Assembly (NCBI GenBank): GCA_947095585.1
Contig: OX352762.1
Location: forward strand, 95,206,249-95,270,248
Reading direction: 5' to 3'
Source: Nephrocerus scutellatus
Taxonomy: Eukaryota; Arthropoda; Insecta; Diptera; Pipunculidae
Length of the DNA stretch: 64,000 bases
Below are positions 11,700 through 23,955 of this stretch, piece after piece (positions within the stretch are counted from its first letter, which is position 1; every line of letters starts with the position of its first letter). The translations under genes were made by a program, and so were the position numbers. The notes under the pieces were generated by a model that was given only the letters and a program-made list of their open reading frames with translations, was not told the origin of the DNA and did no database searches.

Positions 11700-12205
11700 T
11701 GCTCACAAAATTTCAGCCCTCTAGGTAATGCGAAAGGCGGTTAAAAAAGACCTCAAAAAACGAGAAAATGGCGCGATTTCAAACCACCACATGTGTGAAA
11801 TGTGACACGCGTCGTATAAAAAATGGAATTTTGGAATTAGATACTCACAAAATTTCAACTCTTTAGGTAATGTGGAAGGTGGTTAAAAAGGACCTCAAAG
11901 AAGTCTAAAAAAAATCAACCCATCATACGCGACACGCGTCATACTCGGAATATAGAAAATGCTATTTTGGACTTAGATACTCACAAAATTTCGACTCTCA
12001 AGGTCGTGTGGAAGTTGGTTAAAAAGGCCCTCAAAGAAGTCAAAAAACAGTTTCAACACATCACACGCGCCACACGCGACACGCGTCATACTCGGAATAT
12101 AAAAAATGCTTTTTTGGACTTCTTTGGACACTCACAAAATTTCAGCTCTCTAGGTCGTGTGGAAGGTGGTTAAAAAGGAGCTCAAAAAACGAGAAAATGG
12201 CGGCA
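11700..12205. repeat. Tandem repeat array, ~140 bp period, ~3.5 copies
   Basis: The anchor actcacaaaatttc recurs so that its aaaatttc begins near 11707, 11849, 11985 and 12136, giving spacings of about 142, 136 and 151. Each unit also holds gtggaaggtggttaaaaagg-like and gacacgcgtc-like blocks. The units differ by small indels and substitutions, so the array is old. Short open frames in it are by-products of the repeat. Confidence 0.85.
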
Positions 12206-12224
12206 TTTCCAAATAATACATAAA

Positions 12225-12640
12225 CTAATTGATCCTGTCACTCATGCACCAACCATTGTAAATCTAAAACTTTCAATGAATACACCAATTCAGTGGTTCA
12301 CAAATTTATAACACATTCATAAACCATAATGGGAGCAATACTTAAAAAAAATTTACAATTAGTATAATTGCCCCTGTCACTCTTTGGGACTCTAAAACTG
12401 TGATGAAATATCTGTATACTAATTCAGTGGATCACAAATTTATAAAACAGTCATAAACCATAATGTGAGCCAAATTTTTTAGCAACTCTTTTATAAAAAT
12501 TTATATACTAGGTAATTGACCCTGTCACTCACGCAGGCAACATTGGGATTGAAAAACTGTGACGAAATATCAGTATACTAATTCAGTGGTTCATAAATTT
12601 ATAACAAAGACATAAACCATAATGGGTGCAACATTTGCAG
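12225..12640. repeat. Tandem repeat array, ~134-159 bp period, 3 copies
   Basis: The anchor cataaaccataatg starts near 12318, 12452 and 12611. Each unit also has cctgtcactc, taattcagtgg and cacaaatttataa in the same order. The sequence differs from the adjacent ~140 bp array, so this is a second family lying next to it. Confidence 0.82.
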
Positions 12641-13918
12641 CAACAGTTTTAAATAAAACTGAGAAATATTTTCGTTGTAAGACAATTAACATTAAATTAA
12701 ATAATACAAACCGGGTGATCATTTATTCGTATAACGGACTGCAAAAATTAATTTTTCGCTCAAGTTTTTGGTACTTTGTAGTGCATTCAATCATAATCAG
12801 AGCATACTAACTAACTGCTTATTTGTGTTACTTTAAGAAGCTTGTTATAGAAAATTCTTAATTTAAGGTGTTTTTTTTAACTATGTCTGCAATTCGCTGT
12901 CAGAATTACTCTTACCAACACTACATTAATAATATGGGCTGAACTCCAAAGGTTGTTGCTGCGAAGAAGTTAAAGTGCTAAAAATTGACTCTAACTAAAA
13001 TGATTAAATCCCTTTACTAGCTTTTTGTTTAAAATAATTTCAGATAAGTATCTGAATGTAGTCTCCAGTGTGTTCCTTATAGCCAAACAGCAACATTCTG
13101 TCGTTGTTTTATTGCTATTACTGCATTTGTATTAGTCTGACGCGTCGTGTCAAAAAATAATTTATATGCAATTTATTTGCCAGGCATCAGGTAAACGTGG
13201 ATATAAATTTGTAAGCAGATACGAAATGTAAAATGTGTCTCTAGAATGTCTTGTTGATTCCATCAAATTTACGCTTTACTTACGTAATTTGAATTTGAAT
13301 TTTCAATGAAACATAATGGATTGCACATACTTTTTGTGCTATTAGTATTATTGATGTTATTTTCATCACTTCACATGTCATAAAAATACGAATTATTAAT
13401 TTGCACGTGTAAAGAAGCTTTTCATAGTAATAGAGCTCTTTTACAAAGAACAAACTAGTAAGTGAATTTCTCGTTTTCAAGCACACTTAGCTTTTACTTA
13501 CACTCACTTTGTAATTGCTTAATGAATCTAATAAAATTGTTTGCCTTGAAAAGTTTCGGCCGCAATAATGTCAACAGCAGACCGACAGGCATCATTAACA
13601 ACCTATTCAGTTTCTTTTTGGCTTAAGCAAAAAACCACTCTTAGAAAATAACTTTTCTTTGAGCATACGGGTGCAATGAGGTACAAAGCTTGCATGACAT
13701 CAAATTGTATAAGGGTATATTATGTTATTGAAAAGAATTTTTGCAACCAACAAACCCTTATTTGAAAGGCCAACTGTGAAGTTCTTTCGAATTCTTAAGG
13801 AGTAAACTCTAGTCGCGTCGGAGCTGTAACGCACCTTTTTTTTTTGATGTACATAACATAATTGTGACAGTTTTTGTTTCCAAAGGACATGAAAAAAAGA
13901 TTTTCATCCTTATCCGCT
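12641..13918. other. No gene seen
   Basis: This AT-rich sequence has no recognised coding region, repeat or RNA. The minus-strand open frame at 13280-13486 has no motif. Confidence 0.4.
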
Positions 13919-14072
13919 TATCGCGACCATTTGTGTTGCGCATGTATAATTTTGGACACAAATGGAAGGGACCTACAATTTAAGGCCGGACCCGAACGGC
14001 GAATTGAGAAGCTTTCCGGGACAAGTTATTACTCTCGGAACGTTTGTCACCCATTCGCGAGAGGTGGGACAC
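13919..14072 (-). mobile_element. tRNA-derived SINE, body fragment
   Basis: In reverse complement this matches the family body (cccacctctcgcgaatgggt, ggaaagcttctcaattcgcc, cccttccatttgtgt) and stops at the right edge before the tRNA-like head. The tail ending in gccgaatatt is also absent. It is truncated at both ends. Confidence 0.82.
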
Positions 14073-15125
14073 TTACACTTACTTAGATGAAAAAAGTAAC
14101 AAAAATGCTCGTATATTCTTCAAATGAAATGGCAAATACTTTGTTTTATTCGCGGAATAATTTCAATTTTACTTGATATCGGGACAAAAATCTATAATTA
14201 AAATCTAAGTGCCCATGAGCCATGATATGATAAAAATTGTTTCAACGACACACTGAATAAGACGGTAAAGAACATCCGTAATACTGGTACATGTATGCGC
14301 AATATCCATATAAATCATACCAAGTAAATTGATTCTGATGATCAAAGAAATGGGATGATATCGTCGTCATGTTGACCAAAACAGGAATTGCATTTAGGAA
14401 AACAAAAGTAATAAAACCTTTTCACATTTTCCCTCTCAACATTATACAGGTATGTTTGTAATTTGAGATAAATGCCCCAGTCGAATATCATTCCTGAGTC
14501 TTGCCTTGTGTCTGTGTGTCTCTATGGATTGTTCTCTGCCTAAAACAAAAAGAAAACAAAAGAAACTTCCTGATTTTTATCTTTGTCTCGAAACGGAAAT
14601 AAAATTGGCAAAAAGACGGAAAACGGAAAATGCAGCGCGGTAGATCGGTTGATAGAGAGGTTTTGCCAAAGAAAGCTATCACTTTAGATTGCATTTTTTT
14701 TAAAGCTAGAATCGGATACCTCTTTCATTATTTTAAAAAGTTGACAAAGTATGGAATCAGTGTCTCTTTAGTCATAGATATACTCATTGATTGCTTGGTT
14801 GTGCATTTGTTCTTTTTCTAATAATAGAAAAGATGAGACGAAGCTGTAGCACATAAGGTCCTTCGTAGGAAATCCAGTGGAGGAAATCGATTGATTCCTT
14901 TCCAAACCGATTTTCAGGACGGAACGAATTGTAAGACCATTAAAATGTTGCCATAAAGGTTTGAATTCTTTTTCTTCTAAGCCGATTAAAGTACATTTAT
15001 GTTGAATTTAATTTTAAGATAAATAGTGAAATTTCTGGCAAGCTAAAAAAATGTCCTGTTCTGTACTACACTCTCTTAAAACAGCCTTTTTATCTGAATT
15101 CGATGACCAATCATTTCCTTTATTA
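14073..15125. other. No gene seen
   Basis: Short open frames on both strands around 14488-14821 have no recognised domains. Confidence 0.4.
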
Positions 15126-15749
15126 CTTTGGTCGACAGATAATTAAAGCGACATCAGGCGCGTTCGAGATAGCTGAGGACTCAGAGATTTTCCCTTTCTC
15201 CTCAGTGAAGAGGATTGCATTCAGTCGTACAACATTATCCGCTCTGTCAGCTCAGCAACAAAAACTTTTAAAAGTCAACTGCCAATGTGAAGTGAGAGAT
15301 CAAATCCAAAATAATTTTGTCTCAGAAGATTCGAGATGATTCTCCGATTCCTCAGCAAGCAATCGTGTTCGAGTTACAGAGGACACGGAGTATATGGAGC
15401 CCTCCGCATCTCAAACGCGCCTATTGATAACATATAACTTTGGTCGACAGATAATTAAAGCGACATCAGGCGCGTTCGAGATAGCTGAGGACTCAGAGAT
15501 TTTCCCTTTCTCCTCAGTGAAGAGGATTGCATTCAGTCGTACAACATTATCCGCTCTGTCAGCTCAGCAACAAAAACTTTTAAAAGTCAACTGCCAATGT
15601 GAAGTGAGAGATCAAATCCAAAATAATTTTGTCTCAGAAGATTCGAGATGATTCTCCGATTCCTCAGCAAGCAATCGTGTTCGAGTTACAGAGGACACGG
15701 AGTATATGGAGCCCTCCGCATCTCAAACGCGCCTATTGATAACATATAA
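15126..15749. repeat. Perfect 312 bp tandem duplication (2 copies)
   Basis: Copy 1 spans 15126-15437 and copy 2 spans 15438-15749. I see no difference between them over the full 312 bases. Each starts ctttggtcgacagataatta and ends attgataacatataa. Both carry the same 61-codon open stretch ending in VSEDSR, which resembles nothing I know. It is a recent duplication or an assembly artefact. The sequence itself may belong to an unrecognised TE. Confidence 0.9.
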
Positions 15750-15859
15750 AAGAAACAACAAAAATTTGGCACATAGTCATATTAAATAAAAAGGCACACA
15801 CTTCAGTGTATGACTTGTGGAAGGCTGCTGTGTTATCTATTTACAACAATTTGTTTTTG

Positions 15860-18560
15860 TGTTTTGTTTACCTGCACAATCTACCAGTGGTGGTGCTAAG
15901 GTGGCCAATAAGAGTAAGGGGCCCGCAACTACCTCCGGTGAGAGGGCTGTAGCTCCCAAGCTCTCATACAAAGAGGTGGCTAGCAGTCACTTAAATGTTG
16001 CGCTCATCGATGAGGTTTCGAGGAGAAGCAGACCGATTCTAGATAGGTGGGTCCTCATCGAGGCCTGTCTGAATTGGTGATAGACCATTTCTTCAGTAAG
16101 GCACAAGTTCCATCAGTTTCGTCCGACTGCTACGAGTTCGTCAGGGGCTTTCTGGTCATCAGGTGTGAGGACCAAGCGTCTCTGAGTTTCATTGCCGAGT
16201 GCGTTGCTAGGATTGTCAACCACTGGGAGAGCTTGAAGTTCAAGCTCATCACCTTCAGATAGATTCCGAGAAGGCCGAGAGCTGGCTATCTGGCTACCTT
16301 AGATGGAGGTGGACAACGAAAAGGTCCGCAAATGTCTCAGGCTGCAAAATCCGCCTAAAGGAAGTCCAGAAATTTATAAGAGACTCAAGAGTAAACAACG
16401 TCCTCATTGGGTGTGATCCCAATGTAAGGCACAGCCTCTGGGGAAGCACGCAAGTCAATGAATGGGGTGAGTTTCTTTTTGATTTGCTTATAAATTCTAA
16501 CCTTAAGATTTGTAATACTGGTAGAACCACCTTTACTTTTCCGAGTTCGGATAGGTATAGAGGATACAATCTATTATGCTCCAAAAGTCCATTGATGTGT
16601 CGACTGCTTGGCTAGTAAATATCTTTAGAAGCTGTCTACAACTTAGTTATGTTCCATGCAGTTGGAGAAGTGTACGAGTAGTGTTCTGCTTAAAAGCAGG
16701 CAGAAGGGGTCACAAATCTGCCAAAGCAACTACAAAACCAGTGGATCATCCTTATGCTAGGCAGCAGAGAAATCCATGTTAATTTGGGCAGTAGTAACAT
16801 GATCAAATCAGTCAAACTCAGGGAGGGGTAATATCGCCGTTATTGTGGCTGATGAAGAAGGTTCTTAGGATATTTGAGCTAGATGGGACGAAAGCTGTAG
16901 CGTATGCAGACGACTTTTTTTTTTTTTTTATTTTTTTTATTTTTTTTTTGGTGATACTTGTGTCAGGACATTACCCTTCTGTGATTAGTGAAGTCTTGGA
17001 AAGGGCTCTGGGCAAGGTTAGCTCTTGGGCTTCCAGTTGTGGACTAGAAGTTAACTCTAGGAAAACTGAAATGAACAGAGACTTACACTTACCTCAGAGG
17101 CTAAATATCTCGGCGTGATCCTTGATAGGAAACTCAGCTGGAAGTCAAATATAGAATTCAGGGTTAAGAACGCATTTCTTGCCTTATAGGCCTGTAACAA
17201 AACCATCGGTAAGAAATGGGGCCTGAAGGATGGCACCTTGGCTGTACACAGCGGTGTTATGACCTATTCTTACCTATCGTGCGCTAGTCTGGTGCGCGGC
17301 GATTAATAAAAAGTACAATACCATCCAGCTAGGTAGACTACAAAGATCAGCAACTGTTGGGATAACTGGTGCACTAAGATCTTGCCCTACCGATGCTCTC
17401 AATACAATTTTACACTTATACCTCCCGACCTATTTGTTAAATACGTTGCGACGTGCAGCGCTGTCCGTCTCAGAGAATGTGGGTGGTTTGTTGGCAAACC
17501 GTACGGCCACTGCAATTTACTGCAGCTGCTACCAAAGGATATGTATCATCCTCAACTGAATACTACACTCCTAAATTGAACTTCAATCCCCGTTTTGTCG
17601 TTGAATTTCCGACTAGAGAAAGTTAGAAGGACAGAGGAGTACTGGGGCTTTTTGGCGCAACTCTATTCACCAACGGGTCCAAGATAAGTAATGGAGTCGG
17701 CGCTGGAGTCTTCTCAGAAATGCTTAATATCTCAATGTCATACAGGCTTTCGGTCTCCGCTAGCATATTTCAGGAAGTCACGCAGGGCACTTACTAACAG
17801 TACCGCTATTGATGGCAGTGTCTGCATGTGCGTGGACAGCCAAACCGCAATCAAAGCCATTATTGCGACTAGCAACAACTCAAAACTTGTCAGGCAGGTC
17901 CAAGCTGAATTGGCTTCAGTAAGTCTAACGCTAGTGTGGGTGCCGAGGCACAGCGACATTGACGGAAACGAGAAAGCGGATGAACTGGCGAAGAAGGGCG
18001 TAACATTGGACATCGACCTATGCAGAGAGAGTGTACTTTCCATCGAGCTCCGTCAGAAAACGCGTCCTCAATTTCCATACCACCAAGGCACAACTAAGGT
18101 GGAATGACTTGACTTGACTGCTTTACTTCGAGGACGATCCACCGAGCTGATCTCAAGATCACGGAAAGATATTTCCAGAGTCGTGGCTGTTATCACTGGC
18201 CATTGGCCGTTGGGCAGCCACGCAGCCAAACTGGGAATTCCGCACAATACTTTTTGCAGAAGCTGCAGAGATATCAATGAAAGGGAAACTCTCATCCATT
18301 ATCACTGCAACTGTCCATCCATGGCGGGCTTCCGAATCCATAAATTGAAAAAAAAAAAACCTTCTTTGCTAGCCTGTGGGAACTCTCGGAGTGCCGGATC
18401 ACCGATCTGTTCTCGTTCCTGTACGCTACAGGCTGGCTATAATTATTTCGATAGCTTATCACGTCATAAGGTCTCCCGAGGTCTGCGGTTACGAAACGGC
18501 GCACTCTAGTGCTACTTGAGGTCTTCGCTAAGGCAGCGCGGACCACCACCCTACCTACAT
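15860..18560 (+). mobile_element. LOA-like LINE (Jockey superfamily), degenerate
   Basis: This is a non-LTR retrotransposon with ORF1 and pol remnants. The ORF1 C-terminal part is at 15870-16262 (RPILDRWVLIEACLN). The endonuclease C-terminal part is at 16330-16575 (LIGCDPNVRHSLWGS, FPSSDR). RT pieces lie at 16576-17160 (AYADD near 16900, KYLGVILDRKLSWKSN near 17105). RNase H is at 17655-18030 (FTNGSK, CVDSQTAIKA, GNEKADELAKKG). The C-terminal region at 18190-18325 has a Cys/His-rich block (FCRSCRD...HCNCP). An RNase H domain plus this block points to the LOA clade. In RNase H the first catalytic Asp reads Asn. Large parts of endonuclease and RT are deleted and the frame is broken, so it is dead. 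Confidence 0.82.
16915..16949 (+). repeat. T-rich expansion directly after the RT YADD motif
   Basis: A 35 base T-rich run with two interrupting A residues follows the codons for AYADD and precedes those for VILVSG. It adds about eleven Phe/Ile codons and leaves the reading frame open. This is unlikely in a working polymerase, so it presumably arose after the element was dead. Confidence 0.85.
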
Positions 18561-18807
18561 TACCTGCACACTATTAAAAGCATTGGATAACTCAAGAAAA
18601 CAGTAAACTGTAAGATTGACGACGTCAAATTCTTGGCAAATGTCATCGAGCACTTTAACCATAGCAGTAGAACAGTTGTGTTTTGCTATAAAGCCAGCTT
18701 ATATTTGTGACACCAGAGTACGAATTTTGGTCGCATGCGCATAATTTGATTTTGCTTTTTTGTCAACAGCAGTGATACTCGTTGCTGTAATAAAATAGGG
18801 AGTGATA
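18561..18807. other. No gene seen
   Basis: This is sequence 3' of the LOA-like LINE. The exact 3' end of that element is unclear. Confidence 0.35.
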
Positions 18808-18976
18808 CGAAATCCCGCATTACAAAATCTCGCAAATATAAAATTAAAAATCTCGCATTTTCAAATACTCGCATTTTCAAAATCTCGCATTAATTTATTT
18901 ATTTAAGTAAAATGGGAGTTTTTCCTTTTAAAAATGCGAGATTTTGAAATGCGAGATTTTGAAATGCGAGATTACA
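18808..18976. repeat. Inverted cluster of an AATCTCGCATT motif
   Basis: The left side carries about five close copies of aaatctcgcattttc, some with substitutions (tcccgcatt, tactcgcatt). The right side, near 18933-18973, carries three copies of the reverse complement (aaatgcgagattttg). The arms are separated by about 35 bp. The two sides could pair as a stem. No ORF is present. It may be the subterminal part of an unrecognised DNA transposon. Confidence 0.8.
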
Positions 18977-19339
18977 TACCCAATCCAATAAAATAATTTG
19001 CTTGTGTGAGTAAAATTTGGAGTTATCGCTAAAATGCATTCATGGCAAAAATTAAAAAATAAATCTAGAACACATGTTATCGCATATGAGAAAACATCTG
19101 TTTTTGTTGCATCTGATTCTTAAGGTAATATGTCGGTGACCACAGCTAACAATTATAACGCCCACTAACACATATGTTCTAAATTTTCTCTGCTTCCGTT
19201 TCAGTGTTTGCAGTGCGACCCTTTTCTTCAATTTCAAATTTCGCCATTTTGATTTGTGCTGATCTTGAAAATCGCTTAAAATAACCCTACAACATTTTCC
19301 CTTCAATTCGGCCTTACATTTATTGTAGCATTATTAGGA

Positions 19340-20905
19340 GCCCGTATGCGTGTACATTAAAAACAAGCAAATTATTTTTTTGACATTTATGGGTAAATTC
19401 GTTGAATTCTCTGTCATACAGAGAAGACCGCACATAAGGCCGAATAAACCGATTTTTTTTTGCTGACATCAAACTTAGTTGTAGTTAAAGGAGGAAAAAA
19501 TTTAAAATCCTTTTGATTTTTGATTATTGTTATTTGAGGTGGAGACAACGAGTAACACTTTGGTGAGACTTCCTCACATCTCACCTAGTTTTGAGTACGT
19601 TAGTGTCGTTTATATGAGACAAAAGCGAACTGATTAAGAATTTGTACTAAAATCTTGTACTAGAATCTGTCTTTAAAATTATACTAACCCAAAGAAAGAA
19701 AAAGCATCACACCACATTTAATTTGTATGCTATACACCTCGTACGTATACGAACGGCCATCTCAGTTTAAAGGTGAGGTTTTCACATTTGCGACCAAAAT
19801 TTGTACCCAGTTTGTCATCATCATAATAACTTACCTTTTTGTTTCGTTATTCATCTCTCTTCATGACCTTAATATACATAGTAGTTTGCTTATGGGTCTA
19901 TTATCACTAGCCTTACAACAGGAAGTGGTTGCAACTATACTGTGGATAAGGATAAGGTTGGGTTAAATGAATAATTTCGCGACAGGGCAACGCCGGGCAC
20001 TCAGCTAGTAGTTTATAAATCGGAGGTCAATACCATCTTTACCAGGTGCATGTGACTTAAGCGACAAAAGGCTTTGTATTACTTCAGGTTCTTTACAAAT
20101 TCTTTGTAGCAAACTGCTACTAAAAGCACAGCTTGAGGCACTGAACGTCCACGGAGGGAAATATGTTTTTTTACCGAAACAACCTGAAAATAAAATGTAT
20201 GTATTTTTGCAGACTAGACATGTTCATCATTTTATGTCAGTTTATATTAGTCAATAAGAACTAACGCCTGCTGTCATCTCTCAATAACTTTCGTGTGCAT
20301 TTCAAATACAACTACGTCAACGACTAAGCAAATAAAATTTCATTCTCTTCTAAAATTGGTTAGCACTAATAAATGATAATAAATATTTTATGCATTATCC
20401 TGGAAAATTTTATGAGACAATTCTAATTCGATTTCGGAAAAGGTCAAAAACGTCGTTTTATCTTTTCATAAAAATTCCTTTTTATTAAATACATCGTACA
20501 TTTGGCACAAGGACACAACTTACTCGGTAGAGTAAAAACACACAACAAGATGTTTATTTGCGAATAATCATAACTTTGAACTAGCGGCGCGAAGAAATTG
20601 CTACGAGAATTTAACAAACTTTATTGCTTTAGTGCTTCAGTACTTGTACATAAGTCCTCGTTGGATGATACTGTTACTTTAGAGGATATTCAATTTCAAT
20701 TTGCGGTTTTTTTTGTGTTTTCCCCCTTTTTACCTCCCTTAACTACAATTAAGTGTTCTTGATGTCAGCGAAAAGAATTCGGTTTATTCGGCCTTATGGC
20801 CAGCTTTAGTTGTCAGTGAAAGTTTATTAAAATTTTTGTATGACAGAGAATTCAACGAATTTTCCAATAAATGTCAAAATTGTTTTTTGGTGGCAATTGG
20901 CTTTG
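19340..20905. mobile_element. Foldback element with ~150 bp inverted arms
   Basis: Left arm ~19375-19500 and right arm ~20735-20890 are inverted copies. They share tgacattta, attcgttgaattctctgtca, aaggccgaataaaccga, gctgacatcaa and tagttaaagg in mirrored order. The ~1.2 kb between them has no transposase and includes dispersed repeat F (19690-20010). The arms have diverged by substitutions and indels. The class is unknown; a non-autonomous DNA transposon is most likely. Confidence 0.75.
19690..20010 (+). repeat. Dispersed repeat F, copy 1
   Basis: Shared with 46930-47265: a start like ccacattaatttgtatgctata, then tttgcgaccaaaat, and an end like cagggcaacgccgggcactc followed by agctagta. Ends of the type GGGCAACgCCGGG...CAGCTAGT are, as far as I recall, widespread in arthropod genomes as unclassified repeats. 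It lies between the arms of the foldback element. Confidence 0.65.
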
Positions 20906-21240
20906 AAGATACTTTCATACTTTTAGTGACTTCCTGCTTTTAATATAATTTACAATATAATTTTCCTTTTCATGTCGTATATACCTATTGACGACATCGT
21001 TTAAAAAAAAACCAATCGATATAAGCACAAAAAATGCAAAATAATGAAATCAAATATGAATTTAATTTACGCAGATAAAATATACTCGTTACAATGGCAG
21101 TTCAACAGGAGGTAGGAGTAGGTTTGCAGCTTTATGCGTCCTTGTTCTTAAGTAAAAAATTCTCTTTGTTGAATTTTTATTACGAGTATTAATCGCCTAT
21201 TGCTATTGGCCGTTAAAAGTTTTAACTCCATTTTTCACCA
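20906..21240. other. No gene seen
   Basis: AT-rich spacer between the foldback element and the next LINE. Confidence 0.4.
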
Positions 21241-23060
21241 TCATCATCGTCATATTTGGGCTTACAAACGGGGTCCGGTCCCGGCCTCCCGCAAAAAGAT
21301 TTTGAGCCGATAAGCATCCAGTTTTGCATCCCTAAACTCTGGGCGTCATGATCTACGCCATCCTTCTAGCGTAGGCTTGGCCGGTCTCGTCGTGTTGCAT
21401 AATTCCTACCGCAAAGCACTTTCCGAGCAGGATCCTCTTCGTTCATGCGAGTTAGGTGTCCTGCCCACCGGAGCCCACCAAGCTTACTTCTCTTCAGATC
21501 GTGCGCGTATTTCTGCTTTCATGCTGCTATCGGCTGCTATAGTTGACCCGAATAATAGTTAAAGGATTGCATTACTTCAAATTCGCGTTCCACTATTTTC
21601 ATTGCGGGACCAATGTTGGATCTTCTACTCGCAGCCGTCACCACCGTGTACTTTGTTTTGCCTTGACCTTGGACCTCAACGGTCTGTCGTGCCGAATATT
21701 ATATTAAGCCAGTATCTTAATGGACTTATAGAGGATTGTTCCCCTCGCTGTTACGTCAGAGTCTCGGATCACTTTCTCCAACGCCAGGTTTAAGAGGACG
21801 CAGGCCAATCCATCCCCTTGTCGGAGCCTTGATAGTGATCCGGATATTTTTACTTGGCTTATAACATTGGTCATGGTCAACCTACATAGTGGTGTCAGTT
21901 TATTTGGGAGCCTAATTCTCTCATGGCTTTATAAAATTCTACTCTGCCTATGCTATCATAGGCAGTATTAAAGTCTATAAAAATATGGTGTAGTGAGTTT
22001 TGTAACTCTAGACATTTTTCCATCACCTGCCTAAGGGTGTAAATCTGATCAGTTGTTGATTTGCGTGGGATGTGTTTTCTGGTCTCTTCGTTTTGAAGGG
22101 TAGCCGTGTTGATTCGAATCTGATTCGCGGATGCTTTCCTTTGTGATAATGCAATCCACGCTCGGAGCACCATACCAACAAGATGGTGGTCCGAGTCGAT
22201 GTTGGCACATTGGTACCTTCGTACCGTCATCAGGTTCGGGTTGTGACGGCGGTCTGTCAACACGTGGTTCCATCAGGAGATACCCAGGTGGCTTTGTGGA
22301 TAATTTTACGCACGATTTTTGTACTCGCAATGACCAAATTATGGCTTGCTGCCATCTATATGACTCGTTGTTCATTGTCATTAGTGTTCTCGTGCTACTG
22401 GCTACGTCTGCCAATGTACTGCCTGAATACTGGCTCCCTACCTATTTTAGCATTCATATTCCCCAGAATGATTTTTTCATCATAACGAATTATGTTCCTG
22501 TTCGACTGATTCAAAGAATTCTTCTTTTCCATCGTCTGGAGAATACTCTATAGGTGCGTGGACGTTTATGAGGCTTATGTTTTTAAATCTGCCCCGCACG
22601 CAAAGGGTGCATAGCTGTTCATTTATTGCTTTGCACATGGTATCTTGCATGACAGCTGTAATATATGTTATATTCTGAATTTTTTAAGACACCATTCCCC
22701 GTCCACCGCATCTTCTGGATATCTGTTATGTCAGCATTATATTTGGACAGGGTATCGGCTAGCTGCTGTGCAGCTCGAGTGAGCGTAAGTTCCATGAGAA
22801 AATTCTTAAATCGTTGCCGTTCATCAGTGCATCCGAGGCTGATTTTGGGTTCCGTTATAAAGTTTTTTTTACGGGCGCACCAACCTTACTTTAAAGAGAC
22901 TAGCCCAATCATTTAGCTTTTCCAGTATTTGGAGGAAAATTATCGGTGGCCACCACGTGGAGTTTCGATCGCACTTCCACCAGTCAGAGATAGTTACGGC
23001 CACCTGCAATTCTAAAGCATTCTGTGTTATTCGCCCTATTCGGCTGATGGCTGACAGCCC
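21241..23060 (-). mobile_element. RTE-A LINE, copy 2, internally deleted
   Basis: On the minus strand both family ends are visible: the 5' UTR near 22880-23060 and the ATG-repeat tail at 21241 (tcatcatcgtcatatttggg on the plus strand). The endonuclease and linker occupy ~22080-22800, and an RT piece (STTDQIYTLRQVMEK, HHIFIDFNTAYDSIGR) ~21895-22065. At 22070 the linker (NEETRKH) runs straight into the RT (RKSTTDQ), so about 0.8 kb is deleted. A SINE tail fragment interrupts it near 21660. It cannot code for a product. Confidence 0.85.
21656..21706 (+). mobile_element. SINE 3'-tail fragment inside RTE-A
   Basis: The sequence ccttggacctcaacggtctg followed by tcgtgccgaatatta matches the last ~45 bases of the SINE at 45556-45848 and 61891-62145. 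Neither head nor body is present. It interrupts the RTE-A copy on the opposite strand. Confidence 0.75.
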
Positions 23061-23955
23061 ATCTTTGACCATGCGTAACTTAAAAGTGATACTTCGCTTG
23101 CAACGCACGTAAATCACTTATTGTGCATTTATCGAAAATGTCAGCTATCAGAACCCAGTCTGACCACAACAATAAATTCACTAACATTCAATATGTAATT
23201 CACTTCGAAAGCTGTCGAAAGAACGGCAACATAAGAAACAGAGACTCATGCAAGTATAATTTCGCAAAACTCATAATCATCTAGCTATTCCCCTGCGTTT
23301 ATTTTAGCTTTATAGACACAAATTTAAACATTCGAATATTCGTAGATGCATATTATGTAAATTTTCCATGTTACAGTCTCCTCATTCATTCATCTCTACT
23401 GCTTTTCATTACGTTACGGTATTGCATAATAAATATGACTTCTTTGGTAAAGTTTTTCACAAATAGCAATTTCATGTTATGTACTAATTTTCCTGTTATT
23501 AAATTTCGAGAAAGCTAATATGCTTCACCAAGAACAATACCGACGATGTGCGACGAATTTGACATCCAGAAATGGACTATGCGCAAATTATTTTGCTTAT
23601 CATGAAAACTTACTGTTGACACTGACGCGAGGAAAAGCCTTTTTACGATTACTTTGTTCTTGACTGTTTATTTGCTTGGACAAATTTAATACAAAGGCAA
23701 CTTATTGGCTTGCTTGGTTTGTTTACTATTAGATGATCTTTTGAACCATATCTCAGTAGTTGTTCGCAAGGGATGACAATTAATTGCCATTGTGCAAACG
23801 ACAAAATTTTATACAATAACACTACACAAAACCTTATTTAATAATAATGAAAACATGTAACCATTCAAGACAGATACGATTTCTAATTGCTTTAAGCGAT
23901 TATCACCTATTTAATAAGACGGGTTGTGGCGAAACTTTAAATGAGTTGATAAACT
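23061..23955. other. Spacer between head-to-head RTE-A copies
   Basis: AT-rich, with no gene seen. Near 23283 ctagctattcccctgcgttt resembles the ctagctgttcccgggcgctt repeat near 48181. Confidence 0.45.

Noticed and set aside
15103..15651. Paralogous small protein genes of 78 and 85 codons
   Set aside because: They share a frame only because a 312 bp block is perfectly duplicated. The start codons lie in unrelated flank, and no domain is recognised.
22131..22553. Similar 140-codon open frames at 22131-22553 (+) and 24513-24935 (-) that look like a conserved protein pair
   Set aside because: Both are antisense to the RTE-A endonuclease region. Their similarity follows from the shared LINE sequence, and the translated protein has no known domain.
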